From the NCBI RefSeq assembly GCF_001758195.1, contig NZ_MASR01000001.1, positions 496,001 to 560,000 on the forward strand: DNA of 64,000 nucleotides, written 5' to 3'. Every line of letters starts with the position of its first letter. Position 1 is the stretch's first letter. Origin of the DNA: Pseudohongiella acticola. Its GTDB lineage: Bacteria > Pseudomonadota > Gammaproteobacteria > Pseudomonadales > Pseudohongiellaceae. Shown one piece after another: positions 41,662-51,128 of this stretch. The position numbers were made by a program, and so were the translations under genes. The notes beneath the pieces were generated by a model that saw nothing but the letters and a program-made list of their open reading frames with translations, did not search any database and had not been told where the DNA came from.

Positions 41662-43170
41662 TCAACTCGGCATGGGCGGCAGCGACCAGCCATCACGATA
41701 CCGCGTACGGATCAGCCCCTCAGCAAACGCACTGGCATTGAGCGGCGCTGTGCGTGGCCGCGAAAATGACGGTCGCCCGTCGGTGATACTGAAACCTTCC
41801 TCAGTAATGATGGTCAACTCGTCATTGGCGTTAATATTGGCAAAACGCATATTATCGCCGTCCCAATCCAGTGCTTTGTTAAGCGCTTGCAAGCGCACTG
41901 CCAGCACCCCCATCACCACCGTTTCATTAAACGGTCCCGATTCGTGGAACGCGGACTTGGTTTCAGTCCGTGAGTCTGGACTCTCCTTGCAGGCGCGGAT
42001 CCAGTCAAGATAGTGATTACTGTCGACACGTCGCTCAGTCTGCGCAACTGCAGGCTGACGCCCTGACAATAGCCATGGATCCGCTCCATAACACCCGCAT
42101 ACCAGCGTGTCTTTGCTGCCGTGAAATAACACCCCACCACCACGGTGATTCATGCTGCGACCTGCCGGCCAGCCCGCAGGTCGCAGCGGCTGCAGACCGC
42201 CGTCGTACCAGTCCAGTTTGACCGCAGGCAGCCGACCAAAACTGCTTTCACGCTGTGGATAGGACAAGGACACTTTTTGCGCTGCCGGCGCGCTGTCCTG
42301 AAGCAGTAAGGTCGAGCTACCCTGTACCTGTGTGGGGTAACCCAACTCCAGTGCCTTGAAGGCCGGATGCACGATGTGACAGGCCATATCGCCCAGTGCG
42401 CCGGTACCAAAGTCCCAGAATCCACGAAAGTTCCAGGGTGTGTAAATATCATGATACGGCCGCATGCGCGCCGGTCCGATAAACAGATCCCAGTTCATGG
42501 TATCCGGAATCGGCATGGCTACTTTTGGTGTATTGATGCCCTGGGGCCAGATGGGTCTGTCGGTAAACGCTTCGACATGGTTTACCTCACCGATTTCTCC
42601 GTTCCTGACCCACTCCACCATCAGGTTTACACCCTCGGCTGAGGCACCCTGGTTACCCATCTGAGTGGCAACCCGATAGTGCGCTGCCAGGCGTGTCAGC
42701 AAACGTGACTCGTACACCGTATGGGTCAATGGCTTTTCCACATAGACGTGTTTGCCAAGGCTCATGGCATAGGCGGCAACAGCTGCATGCGAATGATCAG
42801 ATGTCGCCACTACCACCGCATCAATATCATTTAGCATTTCTTCATACATCACCCGCCAGTCCCAAAATTTCGACGCATTGGGAAACCGGTCAAAGCAACG
42901 CTGTGCATAACGCCAGTCGACATCACACAAGGCAACTATGCTGGCATCGTCGGCCATCGCCTGAAGCACACTGAAGCCACGTCCGCCAACGCCCACGCCC
43001 GCAATGTTAAGCCGATCACTGGGCGCGGTGTGACCCAGCCCGCTAACGACAAAACTCGGCACAATCAGGATACCAGCGGCCGTCGTTGCCCCACGTTTCA
43101 GCAAACGACGACGGGTGAAGCTCACACCCTCTGATTGATCTGAATTATTGTTATTATCAGTTTCACTCAT
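41662..43170 (-). CDS. Tat-exported Gfo/Idh/MocA-family oxidoreductase
   Basis: 502 residues. A Tat leader has a triple Arg (FTRRRLLKRGA, Arg20-22) and a hydrophobic stretch to about residue 45. The Rossmann motif is IAGVGVGGRGFSVLQAM; VVVATSDHSHAAVA and the catalytic YVEKPLTHT (Glu-Lys-Pro) follow. The C-terminal domain has FGTGALGDMACHIVHPAF. Exported members fold with tightly bound NAD(P) before Tat transport, as in glucose-fructose oxidoreductase. It is the first gene of the four-gene operon with the GMC oxidoreductase, subunit 3 and the isomerase, and is divergent from the sulfatase. Confidence 0.88.
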   Translation of the reverse strand: MSETDNNNNSDQSEGVSFTRRRLLKRGATTAAGILIVPSFVVSGLGHTAPSDRLNIAGVGVGGRGFSVLQAMADDASIVALCDVDWRYAQRCFDRFPNASKFWDWRVMYEEMLNDIDAVVVATSDHSHAAVAAYAMSLGKHVYVEKPLTHTVYESRLLTRLAAHYRVATQMGNQGASAEGVNLMVEWVRNGEIGEVNHVEAFTDRPIWPQGINTPKVAMPIPDTMNWDLFIGPARMRPYHDIYTPWNFRGFWDFGTGALGDMACHIVHPAFKALELGYPTQVQGSSTLLLQDSAPAAQKVSLSYPQRESSFGRLPAVKLDWYDGGLQPLRPAGWPAGRSMNHRGGGVLFHGSKDTLVCGCYGADPWLLSGRQPAVAQTERRVDSNHYLDWIRACKESPDSRTETKSAFHESGPFNETVVMGVLAVRLQALNKALDWDGDNMRFANINANDELTIITEEGFSITDGRPSFSRPRTAPLNASAFAEGLIRTRYRDGWSLPPMPS

Positions 43171-43308
43171 AATGGTGACCTGTATTTTTGATCATACGGT
43201 GTACCTGAGCATAAACCGCTGAACTTCCTACGTCCATCACAAGTTAGTGACTTTTAAATCCTTCATTGTGATATTGTTTTATCGATCTCCTCCGTCAGGA
43301 CAACGACC

Positions 43309-44637
43309 ATGTTACGAGCACTTTCCCTGTTTATGCTGATTGTCAGCGCCGGCACAATCACTGCCTGTCAGCAGGCAACTGGCAACACACCTCCCAATAT
43401 TATTGTCATCATGGCCGACGACCTGGGTTACGGTGATATTGGAGCCTATGGCGCATCGCTGATAGAAACGCCCAACCTGGACCGTATGAGCAATGAAGGC
43501 ATCCGGCTGGACAGTTTCTATGCCAGTGCCAACATCTGTACACCCTCACGTGGCGGTCTGCTAACAGGACGTTATCCAGTTCGACTGGGCCTGACGGCGG
43601 ACGTTGCACGACCGACCAATAACATCGGACTGGCACGCGAAGAAATCACCATCGCCCGTATACTTAAGGACCTGGGTTACAGCACCAGTCTGATTGGCAA
43701 ATGGCATCTGGGCAGCCAGCCTCAGTACTCACCACTGCATTATGGATTCGACAGCTTTTTTGGTTTGCTACACAGCAATGACATGCACCCGCTGCAGTTG
43801 TATGACAACACTGACGTCATTGAAGACCCGGTCAACCAGTCAACACTGACGGAACGTTATACCGCGCAGGCGGTGAATTTTATCAACGATAATCGCGACC
43901 AGCCTTTTTTCCTGTACCTGCCGCATACCTTCCCGCACACACCCTTGCATACAGCGGCGCCGTTTGCAGGACAATCCGACGCCGGGCTTTACGGTGATAC
44001 CGTAGAAACGCTTGACTGGAGCACTGGTCAGATACTGACAACACTTGCAGAGCTGGGGCTGGATGACAATACCCTGGTTATTTTCACCTCCGACAATGGC
44101 CCATGGTTTGAGGGCAGCGTCGGGCAACTGCGCGACCGCAAGGGTTCGTCCTGGGAAGGTGGCATGCGAGTCCCCTTTATCGCGCGCTGGCCCGCCATGA
44201 TTCCTGCCGGCCAGGTCAGCAATGAGGCTGCCATGAATATCGACCTGCTTCCCACTTTGATCAAATTGGCCGGTGGTGATCTGCCGGCCGATCGCCCGAT
44301 TGACGGCAAAGATATAATGCCCATGCTGAGTGAGGGCGCAGAAAGCCCACACGAAGCCCTGTTTCTGTTCCAGAATGATCGCATCGCCGGTGTTCGCAGT
44401 GGCAAATGGAAGCTGGTGGTGGAATCCTCCTACCGTAGCGTCATCACCAGTTTTGATCATGCCGATTCCTACTATGCGCCGACAGGTCTGTTATTCGATC
44501 TGCAGTTGGATCCGGGTGAAACCTACAGCTATGCCCGGGAAAACCCGGAAGTCGTGAATCGGCTTCGCACACATCTGGAGCAGGCACAGCAAGCGCTGGA
44601 CACATCGGTGCTCGATGCCATGTGGATTCTACCCTGA
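43309..44637 (+). CDS. Lipoprotein sulfatase (Cys-type, formylglycine-dependent)
   Basis: 442-residue arylsulfatase-like alkaline phosphatase-fold enzyme. The leader ends in a lipobox (ITAC, Cys20). Metal ligands are MADDLGYGD (Asp37-Asp38) and TSDNGPW, and the modified catalytic Cys77 sits in CTPSR with the full C-x-P-S/x-R...TGR signature. GKWHLG supplies the Lys/His pair. It hydrolyses sulfate esters, often on polysaccharides or sugars; activity needs a formylglycine-generating enzyme (FGE or anSME), which is not in the window. AGGA precedes the ATG. Divergent from the Tat Gfo operon, so desulfation of a glycan may be the first step. Confidence 0.9.
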   Translation: MLRALSLFMLIVSAGTITACQQATGNTPPNIIVIMADDLGYGDIGAYGASLIETPNLDRMSNEGIRLDSFYASANICTPSRGGLLTGRYPVRLGLTADVARPTNNIGLAREEITIARILKDLGYSTSLIGKWHLGSQPQYSPLHYGFDSFFGLLHSNDMHPLQLYDNTDVIEDPVNQSTLTERYTAQAVNFINDNRDQPFFLYLPHTFPHTPLHTAAPFAGQSDAGLYGDTVETLDWSTGQILTTLAELGLDDNTLVIFTSDNGPWFEGSVGQLRDRKGSSWEGGMRVPFIARWPAMIPAGQVSNEAAMNIDLLPTLIKLAGGDLPADRPIDGKDIMPMLSEGAESPHEALFLFQNDRIAGVRSGKWKLVVESSYRSVITSFDHADSYYAPTGLLFDLQLDPGETYSYARENPEVVNRLRTHLEQAQQALDTSVLDAMWILP

Positions 44638-44692
44638 CCGGCGCCGCGACAGCTGCTAAACTGGCCACAAAGACAAAGGCCAGGAGGCAGAC

Positions 44693-45352
44693 ATGTCACG
44701 ATGGATACAGGTAGACGAAGCAATAAACAACTATATCAATGAGCATCTTGAACAGGAACAACCCGTTCTGAACGCACTGTTTGCAGAGACGGCGCAACTG
44801 GAAGATGCTCAGATGCAGATCTCACACGAGCAGGCGCGCTTCATGAACACTGTGCTGCGCAGTATGCAGATACAACGATGTATTGAGATCGGCGTATACA
44901 CTGGGTACAGCACACTGGTCACCGCACAGGCCCTGTCACCCGGCGGAACCATTATCGCCTGTGATCTGAGCGAAGAGTGGACGAGCATTGCCCGTCGCTA
45001 CTGGCAACAGGCGGGCGTCGCTGACCGTATTGATCTGCGTCTGGCACCTGCTTCCGACACACTGGCGGCACTGCTCGATGCGGGTGACGTTGGGCAGTAT
45101 GATTTTGTGTTCATTGATGCTGATAAAACGGCGTACGACGACTACTATGAACAATCACTCAAACTGCTGCGCCCGGGCGGGCTGATGATGATAGATAACT
45201 GCCTGTGGTACGGCCAGGTGCTTGATTCTGACAGCACGGATGGCGACACCCGGGCCATTCAGGCGCTGAACAAAAAGATCGCCGCCGATAACCGGGTCAA
45301 CAGCAGCCTGGTGCCCATTGGCGACGGTATTCACATGGTTTACAAACAATGA
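44693..45352 (+). CDS. Class I SAM-dependent O-methyltransferase (COMT-like)
   Basis: 219 residues. The SAM-binding motif I is CIEIGVYTGYSTLVTAQAL (about 63-81). VFIDADKTAYDDYYE (about 139-153) and MMIDNCLWYG (about 165-174) carry the metal and substrate residues (Asp142, Asp168, Asn169) typical of divalent-metal catechol/caffeoyl-CoA O-methyltransferases. AGGAGG lies 6 nt upstream of the ATG. It sits 55 bp after the sulfatase and is convergent with purT. Substrate is unknown; phenolic compounds are the family norm. Confidence 0.9.
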   Translation: MSRWIQVDEAINNYINEHLEQEQPVLNALFAETAQLEDAQMQISHEQARFMNTVLRSMQIQRCIEIGVYTGYSTLVTAQALSPGGTIIACDLSEEWTSIARRYWQQAGVADRIDLRLAPASDTLAALLDAGDVGQYDFVFIDADKTAYDDYYEQSLKLLRPGGLMMIDNCLWYGQVLDSDSTDGDTRAIQALNKKIAADNRVNSSLVPIGDGIHMVYKQ

Positions 45353-45376
45353 CCAGCTTGCTGCCGACATGCTGCA

Positions 45377-46594
45377 TTAAAGTGCGACCTTGATGCAGTC
45401 TACTGCCCGCAGTGCTTTACTGACTGCGGCATCGGTATCGTCAGCGCGCGCCAGTGCCACACCCAAACGTCGCTCGCCACGCACTTCAGGTTTGCCAAAC
45501 AAACGCAGGTCGGTATCCGGCTCCGACAGCGCCAATTGCAGATTGCTGTATTGCATATCTTCCGAGTCGCCCGCGACCAGTAGCACCGCCGATGCCGATG
45601 GACCCAGCTGCCGGATCACCGGAATCGGCAAACCCAGAATGGCGCGGGCATGCAATGCAAACTCGGACAGGTTCTGCGAAATCAGTGTGACCAGACCGGT
45701 ATCATGAGGGCGAGGCGACACCTCACTGAAGTAGACATTGTCACCTTTGACGAATAATTCAACACCGAACAGGCCAAAACCACCCAGCGACTTCGTCACT
45801 GAAGCGGCAATTCGCTGTGCCTCCGCCAACGCCACCTGGCTCATGGCCTGTGGTTGCCAGGATTCGCGGTAGTCACCTTTTTCCTGGCGATGTCCAATCG
45901 GTGCACAGAAACTGGTGCCGTCGCGGTGGCGGACGGTCAACAAAGTAATCTCGTAATCAAAGTCGACAAAACCTTCAACGATCACTTTACCCTGTCCGCT
46001 GCGACCACCCGACTGTGCGTAATCCCAGGCGCGTGCGATATCATCAGTCGACGTGACCAGACTCTGGCCTTTTCCTGACGACGACATGATGGGTTTGATA
46101 ACACAGGGCAGACCCACCTGATCAACGGCTTTCAGATATTGTTCTCTGGTATCAGCGAACTGATAGGGTGAGGTCGATAATCCCAGCTCTTCGGCTGCCA
46201 GTCGACGAATGCCTTCCCGGTTCATGGTCAACTGTGCCGCCCGCGCCGACGGAATCACATGCCAGCCTTCTGCCTCCAGTTTCACCAACTCGTCAGTGGC
46301 AATGGCTTCAATCTCCGGCACCACCAGGTGCGGCCTTTCCTGTTCCACCAGAGACCGCAGAGCAACACCGTCGAGCATATTGATGACATGGCTGCGATGC
46401 GCCACCTGCATGGCCGGCGCATTGGCATATCGATCCACGGCAATGACTTCACAGCCAAAACGCATCAGTTCAATGACAACTTCTTTGCCCAGTTCGCCAC
46501 TGCCCAGAAACATCACGCGCGTGGCGTTGGTTGCTAGCGGTGTGCCCAGTGTAACGGTGTCAGAAAGATTTTCTTGATCAGGTTTGCGAGACAT
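45377..46594 (-). CDS. purT: Formate-dependent phosphoribosylglycinamide formyltransferase (PurT)
   Basis: 405-residue ATP-grasp enzyme that formylates GAR with formate and ATP in purine synthesis. [21 protein letters not shown] at the N-terminus is the PurT/PurK pre-ATP-grasp motif. The grasp domain contains [14 protein letters not shown] (ATP loop) and [16 protein letters not shown], and [23 protein letters not shown] carries the Mg ligands and catalytic pocket. Length matches E. coli PurT. The ATG at 46594 has GGGGA upstream. It is a housekeeping gene apparently unrelated to the flanking transporter. Confidence 0.95.
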   Translation of the reverse strand: MSRKPDQENLSDTVTLGTPLATNATRVMFLGSGELGKEVVIELMRFGCEVIAVDRYANAPAMQVAHRSHVINMLDGVALRSLVEQERPHLVVPEIEAIATDELVKLEAEGWHVIPSARAAQLTMNREGIRRLAAEELGLSTSPYQFADTREQYLKAVDQVGLPCVIKPIMSSSGKGQSLVTSTDDIARAWDYAQSGGRSGQGKVIVEGFVDFDYEITLLTVRHRDGTSFCAPIGHRQEKGDYRESWQPQAMSQVALAEAQRIAASVTKSLGGFGLFGVELFVKGDNVYFSEVSPRPHDTGLVTLISQNLSEFALHARAILGLPIPVIRQLGPSASAVLLVAGDSEDMQYSNLQLALSEPDTDLRLFGKPEVRGERRLGVALARADDTDAAVSKALRAVDCIKVAL

Positions 46595-46649
46595 CAGTTT
46601 CCCCGGAAATTACGGTAAATCATCGAGACTGCGAAAGCTTCAGGCGGGC

Positions 46650-48257
46650 TCATCGATAGTCACTCGACAGCAGCACTCTGCCCGGCAGTTCACCGGTCAT
46701 GTCGCCATTCAGCAAGACCGGACGGCCATTCACAAACACATGCTCAACACCCTGGGCGTAACGATGCGGAGCGTCGAATGTTGAGCGATCTAATACGGTT
46801 GTCAGATCGATTACGGCAACATCAGCCATAGCGCCTACTTCCAGACGGCCACGATCATACAGATTAATTCGATCGGCGGGTTTCATGCTCATTTTGTGAA
46901 TCGCTGTATGCGGGGCGAATACACGCTCATCACGGGAAAAGTGGCCCAGTACACGGGCAAAGGTGCCATAGTTGCGCGGATGCGGCACGCGCTCAGACGG
47001 ACCTTCAATGCCACCGTCGGACGCGATCATGGTGCGGTCGTGACGCATGATGTTGCGCATGTCATCTTCGTCTATGGCATGGAACACGGCGCTGCAGTTG
47101 CCGGCATAGACCAGTTCCATCAGCAATTCAGCGGCATTCTGGTGGCTGACATCGCGCTCCTGCAAGCGCAGAATTTCACTCAGGTTCAGACCATTAAGCG
47201 TGTTGTCATGCGGGCAGTTGGCAATGCCCACATTGGCCGGATCATCACCTCCCCGATCCACTTCAATGTTGTAAACAATGGCGTCCTTAAGACGCTGCCG
47301 TTGCTCTGAGTCTTCCATACGTGCAAGCAACGCGTCACGGCCGCCGTCCAGGCTCCAGCCCGGAAACAGAATGGTCAGGCTGGTCGACGATGCAGTATAG
47401 GGATACTGGTCAATGGACACATCAACACCGCGCGCCAGCGCTTCATCAACCAGCCGCAGGGTGTCTTCAGAGCGCCCCCACATCGGTGCGCCAACAATCT
47501 TGTGATGCGTAATCTGGGTAGGCAGACCACCTTCTTCGCCGATACGTATGGTCTCGTTGACACTGTCCAGCACGGCCAGGCCTTCTTCACGCATATGGCT
47601 GATGTAGATACCGTCATACTCGCCGGCAACTTTCGCCAATTCCACAACCTCTTCGGTCTGGGCAAACCTGCCCGGCGCATAGATCAGCCCGGACGACAGG
47701 CCGAAGGCACCTGACTCCATTGCCAGCCTGACCTGTTCCCGCATCAGATTCAGCTCCTCTTCGGTTGCTGGCCGGTCATCTTCACCTACGACCAGACCAC
47801 GAATCGAGCCATGGCCGACAAAGGTCGCGAAGTTGACCGAGGCCGGGGCCGCTTCCAATGCATCAAAGGTATCCGTGATGGGTAGCGGTGAACTGCCATC
47901 AGGCCCACCCACGATGGTGGTCACACCCTGGCGTATCAGGTTCTCGGCATCCGGCCAGCGAAAAATGCCATCGTTGAGATCATCGCGCACGGCGTGACTG
48001 TGTATATCAACAAATCCCGGCATCACTGCCAGCCCGGACACATCCAGGGTCAGCGCTGATTCACGACCGGACAGCGAACCAATGGCCACTACCCGGTCGT
48101 CAATGATGCCAATATCGCCAACCACCGGCGGTGCATCCATGCCGGTATACAACATGCCGCCGGTCAGCAGAATATCCAGCGGCTGATCCGGAGTCGCTTC
48201 CTGTTCCGCCGAGCAGGAAGCCAGCAGCACTGCAACAATCAGATAGCGTATATTCAT
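46650..48257 (-). CDS. N-acyl-D-amino-acid deacylase (D-aminoacylase) family lipoprotein
   Basis: 535-residue amidohydrolase-fold metalloenzyme. A leader with a lipobox (LLASC, Cys15) predicts a lipid anchor. DVSGLAVMPGFVDIHSHAV holds the metal His-x-His; later motifs FVGHGSIRGLV, HMREEG and TQITHHKIVG (His), and MIASDGGIEGPSERVPHPRN (Asp) match D-aminoacylases. The family releases D-amino acids from N-acyl or peptidoglycan-derived compounds, and some members are dihydropyrimidinase-like. It starts 10 bp after the glycerol-transporter binding-protein stop (same strand), so it may be the last gene of that operon; metabolic connection is unclear. Confidence 0.87.
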   Translation of the reverse strand: MNIRYLIVAVLLASCSAEQEATPDQPLDILLTGGMLYTGMDAPPVVGDIGIIDDRVVAIGSLSGRESALTLDVSGLAVMPGFVDIHSHAVRDDLNDGIFRWPDAENLIRQGVTTIVGGPDGSSPLPITDTFDALEAAPASVNFATFVGHGSIRGLVVGEDDRPATEEELNLMREQVRLAMESGAFGLSSGLIYAPGRFAQTEEVVELAKVAGEYDGIYISHMREEGLAVLDSVNETIRIGEEGGLPTQITHHKIVGAPMWGRSEDTLRLVDEALARGVDVSIDQYPYTASSTSLTILFPGWSLDGGRDALLARMEDSEQRQRLKDAIVYNIEVDRGGDDPANVGIANCPHDNTLNGLNLSEILRLQERDVSHQNAAELLMELVYAGNCSAVFHAIDEDDMRNIMRHDRTMIASDGGIEGPSERVPHPRNYGTFARVLGHFSRDERVFAPHTAIHKMSMKPADRINLYDRGRLEVGAMADVAVIDLTTVLDRSTFDAPHRYAQGVEHVFVNGRPVLLNGDMTGELPGRVLLSSDYR

Positions 48258-48267
48258 GGTATTTGCC

Positions 48268-49986
48268 TTATTGCCAGCTTTTCACCAGCTCATCATAATC
48301 AATTGTCATTGGTTGTGGTTTTTCATTGTCCAATGGCGGTTTCGGGGCTCCGGGCTGGGCAAACCAGTATTCCCGGCTCTGCGGCTCATTCAGCTGCGGC
48401 CCACACTCTCCCAGCACATTGGCGCGCTCCAGTCGTTGCATCAAACGGTCCTGATCCGCAGCCAGCGAGGTCAGCGCTTCCTGAGGCGTCTTGGCACCGG
48501 ATGCGGCATCTCCGATATTCTGCCACCACAACTGAGCCAGACGCGGATAGTCCGCGACATTGGTGCCGGTCGGTGTCCATTGCAGGCGCGCAGGCGAGCG
48601 GTAAAACTCAACCAGTCCGCCCAGCTCATCGGCCCGCTCGGTGAAACTTTCATGACGAATATCAGAATCACGAATAACTGTCAGTCCCACGTGACTTTTC
48701 TTTAATGAGACTGTTTTCGAGGTTACAAATTGCGCATACAGCCATGCCGCACTGGCGCGATCCGCCGGCGTGGATTTCATCAGGGTCCAGGCACCGGCAT
48801 CCTGGTAACCCAGTTTTTGTCCTTCTTCCCAGTACGCGCCGCGGGGCGAAGGTGCCATGCGCCATTTGGGAGTACCGTCCTCGTTCATCACCGGCAATCC
48901 GGGCCGCACCATATCGGCAGTAAAGGTGGTATACCAGAAAATCTGCTGAGCGATGTTGCCCTGGGCCGGTACCGGGCCGGCCTCACTGAACACCATGCCA
49001 GCCGCCTCCGGTGGCGCATACTTCTGCAACCAGTCCACGTACTTGGTCACCGAATACACCGCCGCCGGACCGTCAGTGGCGCCGCCGCGCTCAACACTGG
49101 AGCCGACCGGGCGGCAGCCATCAACACGAATGCCCCACTCATCCACCGGCAGGCCATTGGGGATACCAACATCCCCGGCACCGGCCATCGACAGCCAGGC
49201 ATCAGTAAAGCGCCAACCCAGTGAGGGATCCTTTTTGCCGTAATCCATGTGACCATAAACCCGGCGCCCGTCGATGGTGCCAATGTCATTGGTAAAAAAT
49301 TCGGCAATATCCTCATACGCTGACCAGTTCACCGGCACGCCCAATTCATATCCGTACTTGGCCTGGAACTGCGCTTTGATCTCCGGATCCGTGAACCAGT
49401 CGTAACGGAACCAGTACAGGTTGGCAAACTGCTGATCTGGCAACTGGTATACTTTGCCGTCCGGCGCAGTAGTAAACGACAGACCAATAAAGTCTTCCAG
49501 ATCCAGCGTCGGTGATGTGACGCTGGCGCCCTCGCCGGCCATCCAGTCAGTCAGGTTGCGCACCTGCTGATAACGAAAGTGGGTGCCAATCAGGTCAGAG
49601 TCATTGACATAGGCGTCATAAATATTTTCCCCAGACTGCATCTGTGTCTGCAGTTTTTCTACCACATCGCCTTCACCAATCAGGTCATGTGTCACTTCAA
49701 TGCCGGTGATCTCGGTAAACGCCCGGGCCAGCGTCTGCGCTTCATATTCATGAGTGGTCAACGTCTCTGATACAACTTTTATTTCCATGCCACGATACGG
49801 CTGCGCAGCCTCAATAAACCATTGCATTTCACTCATCTGTTGGTCACGGCTCAGCGTCGACGGCTGAAACTCGTCAAGCCAGCGTTGAGCCGCTTCGGTA
49901 TCCGCCAGCAAGGGTGATGTTGCCAAAAGCAATAATGGGCTGGCGGCGCCGACCATGACAGAGAGAGCAGTTTTTTTGTGCAACAT
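48268..49986 (-). CDS. glpV: Glycerol ABC transporter substrate-binding protein (GlpV-type)
   Basis: 572-residue periplasmic binding protein. The ATG at 49986 with GAGGAG 7 nt upstream gives a clean Sec leader ending near LLADTEA; the open frame extends upstream without support. The large size (normal family is 300-450) and segments such as YRGMEIKVVSETLTTHEYEA, GDVVEKLQTQMQSGENIYD and YVNDSDLIGTHFRY fit the GlpV group of glpSTPQUV glycerol importers. It is preceded by the small GlpU-type gene and the rest of the operon in the canonical order. Glycerol specificity is by family and order. Confidence 0.87.
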   Translation of the reverse strand: MLHKKTALSVMVGAASPLLLLATSPLLADTEAAQRWLDEFQPSTLSRDQQMSEMQWFIEAAQPYRGMEIKVVSETLTTHEYEAQTLARAFTEITGIEVTHDLIGEGDVVEKLQTQMQSGENIYDAYVNDSDLIGTHFRYQQVRNLTDWMAGEGASVTSPTLDLEDFIGLSFTTAPDGKVYQLPDQQFANLYWFRYDWFTDPEIKAQFQAKYGYELGVPVNWSAYEDIAEFFTNDIGTIDGRRVYGHMDYGKKDPSLGWRFTDAWLSMAGAGDVGIPNGLPVDEWGIRVDGCRPVGSSVERGGATDGPAAVYSVTKYVDWLQKYAPPEAAGMVFSEAGPVPAQGNIAQQIFWYTTFTADMVRPGLPVMNEDGTPKWRMAPSPRGAYWEEGQKLGYQDAGAWTLMKSTPADRASAAWLYAQFVTSKTVSLKKSHVGLTVIRDSDIRHESFTERADELGGLVEFYRSPARLQWTPTGTNVADYPRLAQLWWQNIGDAASGAKTPQEALTSLAADQDRLMQRLERANVLGECGPQLNEPQSREYWFAQPGAPKPPLDNEKPQPMTIDYDELVKSWQ

Positions 49987-50011
49987 GGAACATCTCCTCG
50001 GAAAGAAAAAC

Positions 50012-50293
50012 CTATACAAACAGAAAAACCAGCAGTGCAAAAAAAGCGCACAGTACCAATGCCCACCATAACGGCGAACCGAACACGGCCAACCAGGCCA
50101 GATTGATAAAGGCGCTGCCCAGCAGGGTAACAAACAGTCGGTCGCCACGCGTGGTTTCAAACCGGAGAATACCTTTGCGTGGCTGACCACCTGGGCTGAC
50201 CACTTCCCAGGCACACATCACTGCAATCAGACTGGCAATGACAATAAAAAATATGGCGGTTGGAGTCGTCCAGCCCATCCACGATAGATCCAT
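50012..50293 (-). CDS. glpU: DUF2160 small membrane protein (GlpU-type)
   Basis: 93 residues. The start at 50293 has GGGAG upstream; the frame before it lies within the upstream permease 3' end. Three hydrophobic segments (about 9-29, 52-70 and 70-90) predict a small inner-membrane protein, with a polar loop SPGGQPRKGILRFETTRGDR. DUF2160 proteins are found in glycerol ABC transporter operons as glpU, function unknown. Position between permease GlpQ and the binding protein matches. Confidence 0.85.
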   Translation of the reverse strand: MDLSWMGWTTPTAIFFIVIASLIAVMCAWEVVSPGGQPRKGILRFETTRGDRLFVTLLGSAFINLAWLAVFGSPLWWALVLCAFFALLVFLFV

Positions 50294-50306
50294 TGGCTCC
50301 CGCTCC

Positions 50307-51128
50307 TTACACCCGACCGAGGGCAAATCCCCGGGCGATATGATGACGAACAAAATAAATAACCAGGGCGCCGGGAATGACGGTCAATACGCCGGCCGCT
50401 GCCAGCACACCCCAATCGAGTCCGGACGCCGACACAGTCCTTGTCATGATGGCAGAGATGGGTTTGGCATCTGTGACTGTCAATGTACGGGCAATCAGCA
50501 ATTCCACCCACGAAAACATGAAACAGAAAAATGCCGCGACGCCGATGCCCGACGCGATCAGCGGCATGAATATCCTGCCAAAGAAACGAGGAAAAGAATA
50601 ACCATCAATGTAGGCGGTTTCGTCTATTTCCTTGGGCACACTGGACATGAAGCCTTCCAGAATCCAGACCGCCAACGGTACATTGAACAGACAGTGCGCA
50701 AGCGCCACCGCGATGTGCGCATCGATCAACCCGAAAGCAGAATATAACTGAAAGAATGGCAACACAAACACCGCCGGTGGTGCCATGCGATTGGTCAACA
50801 GCCAGAAGAACAGATGCTTGTCACCCAGAAACCGGTAGCGGGAAAACGCATAGGCCGCCGGTAAAGCGACTGCCAGCGAAATCACCGTGTTCATCACCAC
50901 ATAAATCATGGAGTTGATGTAACCACTGTACCAGCTGGCGTCCGTCAGAATGGTCTGGTAATTCTGCAGCGTAAAGTCCTGCGGCCAAAACGAGAACGTT
51001 GACAGGATCTCCTGATTGGTTTTGAAGCTCATCATCAGCAGCCAGTACAACGGCAACATCAGGAACACGATATACAGTGTTGGCACCAGCCAGGTGTTTC
51101 GACCAGCAGAGGTTCTGATCGGTGTCAT
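50307..51128 (-). CDS. glpQ: Glycerol ABC transporter permease (GlpQ-type, MalG family)
   Basis: 273-residue inner-membrane permease with about six TM helices. The EAA-loop equivalent ETAYIDGYSFPRFFGRIFMPL contacts the ATPases, here degenerate relative to EAAxxDGA. The start overlaps the upstream permease stop by 4 bp (ATGA), so expression is coupled. Not to be confused with E. coli glpQ (a phosphodiesterase). It pairs with the MalF-type permease upstream. Confidence 0.88.
   Translation of the reverse strand: MTPIRTSAGRNTWLVPTLYIVFLMLPLYWLLMMSFKTNQEILSTFSFWPQDFTLQNYQTILTDASWYSGYINSMIYVVMNTVISLAVALPAAYAFSRYRFLGDKHLFFWLLTNRMAPPAVFVLPFFQLYSAFGLIDAHIAVALAHCLFNVPLAVWILEGFMSSVPKEIDETAYIDGYSFPRFFGRIFMPLIASGIGVAAFFCFMFSWVELLIARTLTVTDAKPISAIMTRTVSASGLDWGVLAAAGVLTVIPGALVIYFVRHHIARGFALGRV

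Noticed and set aside
48256-48705. 149-residue plus-strand frame at the 3' end of the glpV gene
   Set aside because: Overlaps conserved coding sequence of the binding protein; no start signal.
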